DNA of 64,000 nucleotides from Solibacillus sp. FSL R5-0449 (lineage in GTDB: Bacteria; Bacillota; Bacilli; Bacillales_A; Planococcaceae), in the NCBI RefSeq assembly GCF_037975215.1, contig NZ_CP150239.1, positions 1,712,001 to 1,776,000 on the forward strand, given 5' to 3'. Below, piece after piece: positions 1 to 7,808 of this stretch (positions are counted from its first letter, which is position 1; the number at the start of each line of letters is the position of its first letter). A model generated the notes under the pieces. That model ran no database searches and was not told the origin of the DNA. It was given only the letters and a program-made list of their open reading frames with translations. The position numbers and the translations under genes were made by a program.

Positions 1-29
1 GTTTACTGGTTTATAAGGAGTGATATGAA

Positions 30-551
30 ATGGAAAAGGCAACATTTGCAGGTGGTTGTTTTTGGTGTATGGTCAAACCTTTCGATCAATGGGAAGGCAT
101 CGAAAAAGTAACAAGCGGTTATACAGGCGGCCATGTGGAAAACCCTACATATGAAGATGTAAAACGTGGAGACTCTGGTCATGTGGAAGCAGTGGAAATT
201 GAATTTAACCCAGAGATTTTCAGCTATGAAAAGCTATTGGATATATATTGGATGCAAATTGATCCAACAGATGCTGGTGGTCAGTTCCACGATCGCGGCG
301 AATCTTATAAGACCGTGATTTTTACGCATAACGAAGAACAATATGCGGCTGCATTGCAGTCGAAGAAAAACCTGGCGGAAAGCGGCCGATTCAAAAAGCC
401 GATAGTAACTGAAATTAAACCGGCAGAAACTTTTTGGCCAGCAGAAGATTATCATCAGGATTATTATAAAAAAGAAGAAGCACATTATAAGGAAGACCGT
501 GACAAATCCGGTCGTGATGAGTTTATTGACACCCACTGGAAAGAAAGTTAA
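30..551 (+). CDS. msrA: Peptide methionine sulfoxide reductase MsrA (first copy)
   Basis: Reduces methionine-S-sulfoxide in free methionine and proteins; cytosolic repair enzyme. The 173-residue product is a complete single MsrA domain with the catalytic GGCFWC motif at residues 8-13 (nucleophile Cys10, second Cys13), the SGYTGG segment and the [10 protein letters not shown]...YHQDYY signature. The ATG follows AAGGAG at 15-20; an ATG at 25 is in another frame. It stands alone, whereas a clear paralogue at 36433-36960 is paired with msrB. Its promoter lies before the window, so an upstream partner cannot be excluded. Identification is secure. Confidence 0.95.
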   Translation: MEKATFAGGCFWCMVKPFDQWEGIEKVTSGYTGGHVENPTYEDVKRGDSGHVEAVEIEFNPEIFSYEKLLDIYWMQIDPTDAGGQFHDRGESYKTVIFTHNEEQYAAALQSKKNLAESGRFKKPIVTEIKPAETFWPAEDYHQDYYKKEEAHYKEDRDKSGRDEFIDTHWKES

Positions 552-563
552 TCTTTCTGCATA

Positions 564-608
564 AAAGGAACGTACCATTCGATATTTCGAGCGGTACGTT
601 CCTTTTTT
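564..608. terminator. Bidirectional terminator between msrA and the convergent regulator
   Basis: Stem AAAGGAACGTACC (565-577) pairs with GGTACGTTCCTTT (594-606), T-rich on the + side and A-rich on the left, so it can serve both convergent genes. Confidence 0.85.
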
Positions 609-627
609 CGTAAAATTATGAACTAGA

Positions 628-1875
628 CTAAATGAAGATTTCATTGAAAGCTTTGTAAATGAATTTTTTATAAATCGTCTCGGGAAAGTCTTCTACGCCA
701 TTTTTTGCGAAGATGATATCACGCTTTGCGGCAACTGCATCTTTCTCATAATACGAAGCTAATGCCCTTACAGCAAAGAACTGATAATATTTAGCTAAAT
801 CAATGGGATGGTGTAAATAGTCAGGAATGGTTAAAGCAGCACCGATTTGGAGTGCTTTCGAGTAGTTTTGTAATTTAAATTCCGCATACATTTCTTCACC
901 GACGAAGATTGGGTTTTTAAACAAAAATAAATAATCTTGCAGTTTTGTTTTGTAATGTTCGATTTCCGGTACGATTTGGGCATATTTCTTTTCAACAATG
1001 TTCATATAGTGCAGTTTACTGTATAAATACCTGACCGAAATTGCCGGATCATCAGCAAACTCAGATAAAAGCATTAATTTTTCTATGTACTCTTTACTTT
1101 TGTTAATATTCTCATTCGCAATGGATTGAATAAACAACAAATGATAAAAGCGGTCCATCCGATAAAATATTTGCTTCTTTTTTGCCATTTCCAATGCCTT
1201 TTGTAAATAATGATCCGACATTTTAACATCATCAGCTGCCGAGTAGGAAATCGTTAAATTGTAATACAGATCAAGGATGACCATCGGATCCATCATCAAT
1301 TCATATGGTTCAATCCGTTTTTCCCCTTGCTTTAATATAGCTAGTGTTTCACTGTAATTGCGCTGATCGATTGCAGCCTGGCATAAATAAAAATAACAGC
1401 GAAGCATTCGGCTATACGCATGGATTTCCTCATATTGATCGATAAACTTCCAATATTCGTCGAGGGATTTAGCTTTATTGATCGTACGATTCATTAAGAA
1501 ATAAACTTCTCTTAAGCGAATTTGTTCATAGTTTGTGCCTTGTATTTCCGGTAAATAAGGTTCGATTTTTTCGATTATTTTAATCGTAAGTGATTGGAGT
1601 TCTTCAGGGTCGCGGATGAGCTTTCTACGCTCTACATCTTCTTCGATTGCTGTATACAAGTTTCTGAGCATTGTCAGTGTACCGTCATCGAGTAGATAAT
1701 CGACATCGACATTTAATCTTTTAGCAATAAAACGTAGACTTTCCATTGAAGGCTGAGCTTTACCATTCTCGATTAAACTTAGCATACCTTTCGTTAAACG
1801 TTCCCCTACTAACTCGGTCTGAGTTAATTTTTTCTGTTTTCTCAGCTTTTTTATGCGTTCTCCTAGTATATTCAA
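628..1875 (-). CDS. XRE-family helix-turn-helix regulator with C-terminal TPR region
   Basis: DNA-binding regulator of 415 residues. Residues about 6-62 form an XRE/SinR-like helix-turn-helix (GERIKKLRKQKKLTQTEL, then SLIENGKAQPSMESLRFIAK). The rest is helical with tetratricopeptide-like pairs, the architecture of PlcR/NprR/Rgg-type (RRNPP) regulators, whose TPR region usually senses a peptide. The start is TTG, 5 bases after AGGTG. I found no adjacent pheromone-like mini-gene, so peptide sensing is inference only. Target genes are unknown. It converges on msrA and shares its terminator. Confidence 0.75.
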   Translation of the reverse strand: MNILGERIKKLRKQKKLTQTELVGERLTKGMLSLIENGKAQPSMESLRFIAKRLNVDVDYLLDDGTLTMLRNLYTAIEEDVERRKLIRDPEELQSLTIKIIEKIEPYLPEIQGTNYEQIRLREVYFLMNRTINKAKSLDEYWKFIDQYEEIHAYSRMLRCYFYLCQAAIDQRNYSETLAILKQGEKRIEPYELMMDPMVILDLYYNLTISYSAADDVKMSDHYLQKALEMAKKKQIFYRMDRFYHLLFIQSIANENINKSKEYIEKLMLLSEFADDPAISVRYLYSKLHYMNIVEKKYAQIVPEIEHYKTKLQDYLFLFKNPIFVGEEMYAEFKLQNYSKALQIGAALTIPDYLHHPIDLAKYYQFFAVRALASYYEKDAVAAKRDIIFAKNGVEDFPETIYKKFIYKAFNEIFI

Positions 1876-1977
1876 TATTTCACCTACACTTCTTAACTGA
1901 ATATTCTTATTAAACTATGAATACAGAATTTTTACAATATCTTAACTTAAAGTTTAATGATTTAAACCGTAAAATAG

Positions 1978-2013
1978 TCAAAAAAGAATGTACTGCACAT
2001 GGCAATACATTCC
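1978..2013 (-). terminator. Terminator downstream of recQ
   Basis: Inverted repeat GAATGTA (1986-1992) / TACATTC (2006-2012); on the minus strand it is followed by a run of six T, 3' of recQ. Confidence 0.7.
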
Positions 2014-2147
2014 TTTAGTATAGTGAGATAGCAAATTCAATGAGTAAATTGAATTTAATCACTGAAAGTATTTTTTTAGAACATACTGGATTTTTTTATG
2101 AAAAGTTTAATTTTGAGCTATTGTTAATACTGTAATTATTTAACATT

Positions 2148-3914
2148 CTATTGGGTGTTAGCAATAATTGCCTCAATAAATGTTTTACCGTATTTCTCCA
2201 ATTTGCTCTCCCCTACACCGCTAACTTCTAAAAATTGTGTACTGTTTTTAGGTTTACGAACACACATATCCTTTAACGATTTATCGGAGAAAACAACAAA
2301 AGGCGGAACTTTTTCCCGATCGGCAATTTCTTTGCGTATTTTACGAAGAATTTCAAATAGAGGATCATTTTGCTCTACTGTCGATTCAATAATACGCGCT
2401 TCTTTACGCAATACCTTTTTTTGTCCAAGCAGCACTTCTTTACCTTCATCGGAAATCGATAATGTCGGAAACTGCCCATTATTCACGACGATCAGTTTTT
2501 CTGAAATTAAAAACTCGATGAAGCTGGCAATCTCTTTCGCATTCATAGCACGTAAAATACCGTAAGTGGGCAGCTTTTGGAAATTGAATTCAAGCACTTT
2601 TTTACTGCGTGACCCAGCCAATACAGAAGCAGTTAACTGTTTCCCGAATTTCTGGCCCATTCGTACGATACATGACAATACTTTCTGTGCATCAGTCGTT
2701 ACATCCAGCTGAGGACGATCATCTGTACAATTCGCACATTTCCCGCAATCTTGACCTGCCTCATCACCAAAATACTCGATAATATAACTTTGAAGACAGC
2801 GCTCTGTATGACAGTAATCAATCATCGCATGCAGCTTTTGCAGTTCAAATGGAATTCGAGAACGATCTTGTGCCTGATCGATTAAAAAACGCTGTGTTTG
2901 TTCGTCGGAAGAGCTGTATAGTAATATACATTCACTATCCAGTCCATCACGTCCAGCACGTCCTGCCTCCTGATAATAACTCTCCATATTGCGTGGCATG
3001 TTGTAATGCAGCACATAGCGTACATTGGTCTTATTTATTCCCATACCAAAAGCATTTGTTGCGACCATTATTTGAACTTCATCATTTAAAAAGCGATTTT
3101 GTTCATATGTACGGTCTTCTTCAAACATACCACCATGATATTTCGCTACGGCAAAACCCGCTTTGTTCAGCATCTCATAGACCGCTTCCACCGATTTTCG
3201 AGTAGCGGCATAAATAATGCCTGCTTCATTTTCATTTGCTTTCACATATTTCTTTATATAGGCTTCTTTGTTTTCCCCAAGCAACACCGAAAATGTTAAA
3301 TTTTCACGTGCAAAACCGGTTATAAAAGTATTTTCCTTTTCAATGGAAAGAAGCTGTTGGATATCTGCACTTACCTCTTCAGTAGCAGTGGCTGTCAATG
3401 CAATAACAGTCGGTTTCTTTTTCCATAAATGCAACAGTTGCTGGATAGACCGGTAACTTGGACGGAAATCATGCCCCCACTGTGAAATACAATGTGCTTC
3501 ATCAATAGCTAATAACGGCACATTTATTTGGGAAAGTTCCATACAAAATCGCTCATTTTCAAGTCTTTCCGGAGCAATATAAAGCAATTTGATTTTACCG
3601 CTTTGTACACCATACATAACGTCTTGTACTTCTTCATAACTAAGTGAACTGTTAATGTAAGCAGCTGAAATCCCGCTCGACACAAGCATGTCTACCTGGT
3701 CTTTCATTAGAGAAATCAATGGTGAAATAACAAGTGTCGTACCTTCCATACATAAAGCTGGAATTTGATAGCAAAGGGATTTCCCTCCACCTGTTGGCAT
3801 AATAACAAGGGTATCTTGGTTATTTAACACATTATCGATAATTTGGGTTTGACCAGGACGGAAAGAGTCATAACCAAAGTTTGTTTTTAAATGTTGTAAT
3901 GCTAGTGAAATCAT
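2148..3914 (-). CDS. recQ: ATP-dependent DNA helicase RecQ
   Basis: 3'-5' superfamily 2 helicase of recombination and replication repair. The 588 residues carry Walker A TGGGKS (41-46), the DEAH box (138-141) within IDEAHCISQWGHDFRP, motif VI (YYQEAGRAGRDG), a four-cysteine zinc-binding RQC part (Cys near 369-397, including CGKCANC) and a C-terminal HRDC domain (about 510-588). Length fits the full-length RecQ of Bacillus rather than shorter RecS. ATG follows TAGGAGGGATT. A sigma-A promoter lies just upstream, touching the edge of the repeat block at 3973. Confidence 0.96.
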   Translation of the reverse strand: MISLALQHLKTNFGYDSFRPGQTQIIDNVLNNQDTLVIMPTGGGKSLCYQIPALCMEGTTLVISPLISLMKDQVDMLVSSGISAAYINSSLSYEEVQDVMYGVQSGKIKLLYIAPERLENERFCMELSQINVPLLAIDEAHCISQWGHDFRPSYRSIQQLLHLWKKKPTVIALTATATEEVSADIQQLLSIEKENTFITGFARENLTFSVLLGENKEAYIKKYVKANENEAGIIYAATRKSVEAVYEMLNKAGFAVAKYHGGMFEEDRTYEQNRFLNDEVQIMVATNAFGMGINKTNVRYVLHYNMPRNMESYYQEAGRAGRDGLDSECILLYSSSDEQTQRFLIDQAQDRSRIPFELQKLHAMIDYCHTERCLQSYIIEYFGDEAGQDCGKCANCTDDRPQLDVTTDAQKVLSCIVRMGQKFGKQLTASVLAGSRSKKVLEFNFQKLPTYGILRAMNAKEIASFIEFLISEKLIVVNNGQFPTLSISDEGKEVLLGQKKVLRKEARIIESTVEQNDPLFEILRKIRKEIADREKVPPFVVFSDKSLKDMCVRKPKNSTQFLEVSGVGESKLEKYGKTFIEAIIANTQ

Positions 3915-3943
3915 AATCCCTCCTAAATAACTTCAATTTCTCT

Positions 3944-3972
3944 ATTATACATGCAAATAAAAGTTCGTAAAA
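3944..3972 (-). promoter_or_regulatory. sigma-A promoter of recQ
   Basis: Minus strand TTTTAC (3967-3972), 17 bp, TATAAT (3944-3949). The -35 box abuts the left inverted repeat of the adjoining non-coding block. Confidence 0.65.
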
Positions 3973-4610
3973 GGGAGTTTAGTTTACATAATATAGTTAT
4001 TGAGTTATTTACTCTAATACATTGAATAGATTTTCGATGATATGTCCCCTATTTTCAATAATTTCGACATATAAAAATAGAACCCTTTCTTTATCTAGAA
4101 ACAATTTATTTGCATTATTTTATGGTTTGGTTTACTTCTTAATTGCTTATTTTAGTATATAATTTTCTAATATATAGTGTCGGATAATATGTATAGTTTT
4201 AAAAAGGGGTTGTATAACTGTTCCAATTGGGCTGGGGTTCTGTGGTATTTTCTAATAAAATTCTAAAAGTTCTAATATAAATTTATTTGTTCTAATAAAA
4301 GTCGGATGTTCTAATATATCAACGTGTTATTCAAATAAATAGACTGAATGTTCTAATAATGTAGAGGGATCTTCTAATATCAATCCCCCATCTTCTAATA
4401 AAGCACTGAATTGTTCTAATAAAAATCAAAGTTAAGTTCTTCCCTAGTAACTCATCTGTCAGAAGCATTGATCGGCACGATTCTTTCTAATATCGAGTCA
4501 AAATGTTCTAATATCTTCCCGGCTTCTTCTAATAAGCCCCTCCGATTTTCTAATAAAACCTCAAACATTAATATAGTAAACTATAATCAGATTATGTAAA
4601 CTAAATCCCC
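3973..4610. repeat. Non-coding block with terminal inverted repeats around a 21-bp repeat array
   Basis: The 740-bp space between the MFS gene and recQ holds no credible gene. Its ends carry GGGAGTTTAGTTTACATAAT (3973-3992) and ATTATGTAAACTAAATCCCC (4591-4610), inverted copies matching at 18 of 20 positions. Weaker similarity continues inward for about 8 bp. The block resembles a small non-autonomous element in outline, but no transposase and no obvious target duplication is visible. The MFS terminator and the recQ promoter both lie just outside it. Confidence 0.6.
4165..4557. repeat. Array of 13 TTCTAATA units with 21-bp periodicity
   Basis: Exact TTCTAATA starts at 4165, 4250, 4270, 4290, 4309, 4351, 4372, 4393, 4414, 4485, 4506, 4527 and 4548; degenerate units sit at 4261 and 4330. 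Spacing is exactly 21 bp from 4351 to 4414 and from 4485 to 4548, 42 bp from 4309 to 4351, and 19-20 bp from 4270 to 4309. The 11-13 bp between cores are mostly unique, and the base after the core is usually A or T. Twenty-one bp is two helical turns (and seven codons). On the minus strand short stretches read as LLE-x4 or IR-x5 heptads, but stops interrupt both frames. Confidence 0.85.
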
Positions 4611-4611
4611 T

Positions 4612-4650
4612 TCATCAAAAAAAGAAGTGACTGAACCGAATCAGACACTC
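4612..4650 (-). terminator. Terminator of the MFS gene
   Basis: AGTGACTGA (4626-4634) / TCAGACACT (4641-4649); minus-strand T-run follows. Confidence 0.8.
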
Positions 4651-4655
4651 CTCCA

Positions 4656-5837
4656 TTATACTGATTTCTTTTGCCTTTGCATTCTCATAATCGAAAGTGA
4701 CATAAAAGCGAATAATATGACGATAATCCACTTCGTAACATAATGCGTACCGGTCACATCATACACAATTCCGATAATAAGTGGAACAATCGCACTCATC
4801 ATAAAACCGCCAGACAATACCATGGAGCTCCATTCATTTGCTTCGGCTTTATTTTTTGCTTCATCCAAAGGAAGCATTAACCCGATCGGGAATAATCCGC
4901 TAAGTACAAAACCGAAAACTACCGCGCTCACCCAAATTGCCCAAACTTCATTGATAAAAAATACAGCCGAACCGAATAGCCCCACCATAATTAAACTATG
5001 CAGCCATATGATTCGGTTGGGATAACGATTAATGAAAGATGGAATCAGTAAATTCCCTGCCAGCTGTACGATGGTTATCAATGTTAAGACAGAACCAGCC
5101 GTTAACAAGGCCATCTCCTGTTCCAGCGCTACGGAAGTGAGCCATGTCGTCAAACTGAAAAACAGTGACGTTTGGAAACCGAAAAATAAAAGAATCGACC
5201 AGGCTACTTTATTTTTCCATGGATTTCGCCTCTCCACGGTCTGAGAACTAATACTAGATGTAACACCTGAATCCTTCACGACAGTAAACCAGCTGATCAT
5301 CGCGATAATGGCCAATACACCCCATATTCCTAATGCAAGTGACCAATTCCCGTCGAATGTCTTATATATAATAGCCGTGAAACCGGCACTTAATGTAGCT
5401 CCGAACCCCATCGCAAAGGAATAGACCCCAATGACCGGTTCCATTTTTGTCGGAAACATTTCTTTTATATAGGCATTAATAATCGGACTGATGATCGCAA
5501 TTGCAAATCCTGCCAAGAAACTCGTTACAATGAGTGCACCATAATTCGAAAATACAATTCTTGCCGCCGTAGCAAGACCGATCAAGGCGATTAAAATGGT
5601 AACCGACCAGCGATACCCGTACTTTTTTTGTATTGGTACTGCCAAAGGAGCAAACAGGCCCATACAAAATACCGGGATTGAGGTCAGTAAACTCATATGG
5701 GTACTCGAAACTTGTAAAGCTTCCCTTATTGTCGATAGAATTGGACCGACAGATGTAATAGCCGGACGCAGATTGATGGAAACAAGTATAATCGAAAAAA
5801 TAATGAAAACAGATTTTCCTTTTGATAATTGCTTCAT
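4656..5837 (-). CDS. MFS transporter, CynX/NimT (YycB-like) family
   Basis: Integral membrane transporter of 393 residues with about 12 hydrophobic segments. The start region (INLRPAITSVGPIL) and overall pattern match the CynX/NimT family (cyanate/nitroimidazole-type permeases; YycB in B. subtilis). Substrate cannot be told from sequence. ATG at 5837 follows GAGGAACGAAAT. The gene's first six codons, its RBS and upstream DNA are duplicated in tandem (5819-6004), so a second RBS-plus-ATG lies 93 bp upstream and opens a 23-codon ORF. Confidence 0.85.
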   Translation of the reverse strand: MKQLSKGKSVFIIFSIILVSINLRPAITSVGPILSTIREALQVSSTHMSLLTSIPVFCMGLFAPLAVPIQKKYGYRWSVTILIALIGLATAARIVFSNYGALIVTSFLAGFAIAIISPIINAYIKEMFPTKMEPVIGVYSFAMGFGATLSAGFTAIIYKTFDGNWSLALGIWGVLAIIAMISWFTVVKDSGVTSSISSQTVERRNPWKNKVAWSILLFFGFQTSLFFSLTTWLTSVALEQEMALLTAGSVLTLITIVQLAGNLLIPSFINRYPNRIIWLHSLIMVGLFGSAVFFINEVWAIWVSAVVFGFVLSGLFPIGLMLPLDEAKNKAEANEWSSMVLSGGFMMSAIVPLIIGIVYDVTGTHYVTKWIIVILFAFMSLSIMRMQRQKKSV

Positions 5838-6004
5838 ATTTCGTTCCTCGTTTCTCTTTTAATAACTCCATCGTAAAACGGATGAAAATGTATGACCATT
5901 AAATGATTTTGCTTTTGATAATTGCTTCATATTTCGTTCCTCGTTTCTCTTTTAATAACTCCATCGTAAAACGGATGAAAATGTATGACCATTAAATGAT
6001 TTTG
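5819..6004. repeat. Perfect 93-bp tandem duplication over the MFS start
   Basis: Bases 5819-5911 are repeated without visible mismatch at 5912-6004. The unit carries the RBS, ATG and first codons of the transporter. The period is a multiple of three, so the upstream ATG (5930) is in frame with the gene but stops after 23 codons (MKQLSKAKSFN...) before reaching it. The lack of divergence indicates a recent event. The rest of the 309-bp gap to ykpA holds the ykpA promoter and leader. Confidence 0.9.
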
Positions 6005-6039
6005 CTTTATAAGATTCGTTTATTTCCGATGCGCTGTTA

Positions 6040-6068
6040 TTTAATTTAAGAATAAGACATGCTATAAT
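6040..6068 (+). promoter_or_regulatory. Extended -10 promoter of ykpA
   Basis: TGC-TATAAT with the -10 at 6063-6068 and a weak TTTAAT at the -35 position (6040-6045). Confidence 0.55.
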
Positions 6069-6083
6069 AGAAACATTGTGTGC

Positions 6084-6101
6084 AAAAGAGAATTCTCTTT
6101 T
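6084..6101 (+). promoter_or_regulatory. Palindrome in the ykpA leader
   Basis: AAAAGAGAATTCTCTTTT is an 18-bp perfect palindrome followed by TT, about 10-27 bases into the predicted transcript. It could be an operator or a short leader hairpin; function unknown. Confidence 0.5.
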
Positions 6102-6146
6102 TTAAGCAATCGAAAATACAAAGAAACAATTCAAGGAGGTACTTGC

Positions 6147-7751
6147 ATGATTCAAGTATCAGGTGTAGGTCTACGTTATGGTGACCGTAAATTATTTGAC
6201 GATGTAAATATTAAATTCACTCCAGGTAACTGTTATGGTCTAATCGGAGCAAACGGTGCTGGTAAATCGACATTCTTAAAAATCTTATCTGGTGACATCG
6301 AGGCACAAGAAGGCCACGTATCAATGGGTAAAGATGAGCGTCTTTCAGTATTAAAGCAAAACCACTTCGAATACGATGAATTCAACGTATTGGATACAGT
6401 TGTAATGGGTAACAAACGCCTTTGGGAAGTAAAAGCTGAAAAAGATGCAATCTACATGAAACCTGAAATGACAGACGAAGATGGTATGCGTGCTGCTGAG
6501 CTTGAAGGCGAATTCGCTGACATGAACGGTTGGGAAGCAGAATCTGATGCAGCCACTCTTTTAAACGGTCTAGGTATCGGCGATGACATGCACTACATGA
6601 TGATGGCTGACTTGGAAGGTTCTGACAAAGTAAAAGTATTACTTGCGCAAGCTTTATTCGGTAAGCCGGATGTATTATTACTGGATGAACCTACCAACCA
6701 CTTGGACTTAAAAGCGATTAAATGGCTGGAAGAGTTCTTAATTAATTTTGAAAACACAGTAATCGTTGTATCCCATGACCGTCACTTCTTAAATAAAGTA
6801 TGTACACATATCGCAGACTTAGACTTCGGTAAAATCAAACTTTATGTAGGTAACTACGATTTCTGGTATGAGTCTTCACAATTAGCTCAAAAGTTAATGG
6901 CTGACCAAAATGCGAAAAAAGAAGAAAAAATTAAGGAATTAAAAGACTTCATTGCTCGTTTCTCTGCAAACGCGTCGAAATCTTCTCAAGCAACTTCTCG
7001 TAAAAAAATGCTTGATAAAATCGAGCTGGATGACATTCAACCATCTAGCCGTAAATATCCATTCATCAACTTCCAAATCGGCCGTGAAATCGGTAATGAC
7101 GTATTAACAGTTGATGGGTTAACAGCTTCACAAGATGGCGAAATTTTATTCAAAGATATGCGCTTCTCTATGAACAAAGAAGACAAAATCATCCTTTTAG
7201 GTTCTCCAAATGCAAAATCTGCATTAATGGATATTTTAATGGATCGTCAAAAGGCTGATGCTGGCACGTACAAATGGGGTGTTACAACATCTCAAAGCTA
7301 TTTCGAAATGGATCATGACCAATACTTCGGCGGTAACGAAAAGTCATTGGTTGAATGGTTACGCCCTTATTCTCCTGAAGATGAAACAGAATCGTTCCTA
7401 CGTGGTTTCCTAGGCCGTATGTTATTCTCTGGTGAAGAAGTGAAGAAATCTCCGGCAGTATTATCCGGTGGTGAAAAAGTGCGCTGTATGCTTTCTAAAA
7501 TGATGCTTTCAAACTCGAACGTATTATTATTGGATGAGCCAACAAACCACTTAGACCTTGAGTCAATCCAAGCATTGAATGAAGGCTTAATCCGCTTCAA
7601 AGGTGCGATGATCTTTACATCACATGACCACCAATTCATTCAAACAATCGCAAACCGCGTAATCGAAATCCGTGAAGACGGTTCTATTTTAGATAAACCA
7701 TTAACATATGATGAGTATCTAGAGTGGAAAGATGCACAAGGTTTAAGCTAA
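6147..7751 (+). CDS. ykpA: ABC-F family ATPase YkpA (YbiT-like)
   Basis: Cytosolic ABC-F protein of 534 residues; the family acts on ribosomes in translation or antibiotic protection and has no membrane domain. Two ABC modules: the first has Walker A GANGAGKST (about 35-43) and LLDEPTNHLD; the second keeps LSGGEKVRCMLSK and LLDEPTNHLD but has a degenerate Walker A (LGSPNAKSA, glycines lost, Lys kept), as in YkpA. A charged linker (about 240-300) joins them. I chose ATG 6147, 6 bases after AAGGAGGT; the frame is open to 6078 but has no RBS there. Confidence 0.9.
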   Translation: MIQVSGVGLRYGDRKLFDDVNIKFTPGNCYGLIGANGAGKSTFLKILSGDIEAQEGHVSMGKDERLSVLKQNHFEYDEFNVLDTVVMGNKRLWEVKAEKDAIYMKPEMTDEDGMRAAELEGEFADMNGWEAESDAATLLNGLGIGDDMHYMMMADLEGSDKVKVLLAQALFGKPDVLLLDEPTNHLDLKAIKWLEEFLINFENTVIVVSHDRHFLNKVCTHIADLDFGKIKLYVGNYDFWYESSQLAQKLMADQNAKKEEKIKELKDFIARFSANASKSSQATSRKKMLDKIELDDIQPSSRKYPFINFQIGREIGNDVLTVDGLTASQDGEILFKDMRFSMNKEDKIILLGSPNAKSALMDILMDRQKADAGTYKWGVTTSQSYFEMDHDQYFGGNEKSLVEWLRPYSPEDETESFLRGFLGRMLFSGEEVKKSPAVLSGGEKVRCMLSKMMLSNSNVLLLDEPTNHLDLESIQALNEGLIRFKGAMIFTSHDHQFIQTIANRVIEIREDGSILDKPLTYDEYLEWKDAQGLS

Positions 7752-7755
7752 TAAA

Positions 7756-7800
7756 CGAAAAAGAAGGAGGCAGTTATTCTGCCCTCCTTCTTTTTATTTT
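7756..7800. terminator. Bidirectional terminator
   Basis: AAGAAGGAGG-CAG (7761-7773) pairs with CTGCCCTCCTTCTT (7780-7793), flanked by A and T runs; shared by ykpA and the convergent gene. Confidence 0.85.
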
Positions 7801-7808
7801 GAACATTA

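Noticed and set aside
1876-2147. Peptide pheromone gene beside the XRE/TPR regulator
   Set aside because: No short secreted-peptide ORF with RBS in the flanking gaps.
2849-3205. 118-codon + strand ORF inside recQ
   Set aside because: Lies opposite a certain gene, has no RBS and no recognisable domain.
4165-4557. CRISPR array
   Set aside because: Conserved core is only 8 bp, intervals are 11-13 bp, and no cas genes are present; far below any CRISPR repeat/spacer size.
4201-4560. Coding heptad-repeat protein on the minus strand
   Set aside because: Both frames that read through the repeats (LLE-x4 and IR-x5) are interrupted by several stops and lack an RBS-start.
5476-5871. 131-codon ORF antisense-frame to the MFS gene
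   Set aside because: Shadow of the transporter in another frame; composition is not protein-like.
6078-6146. N-terminal extension of YkpA
   Set aside because: No RBS at 6078, covers the palindrome, and YkpA homologues start at the ATG with AAGGAGGT.
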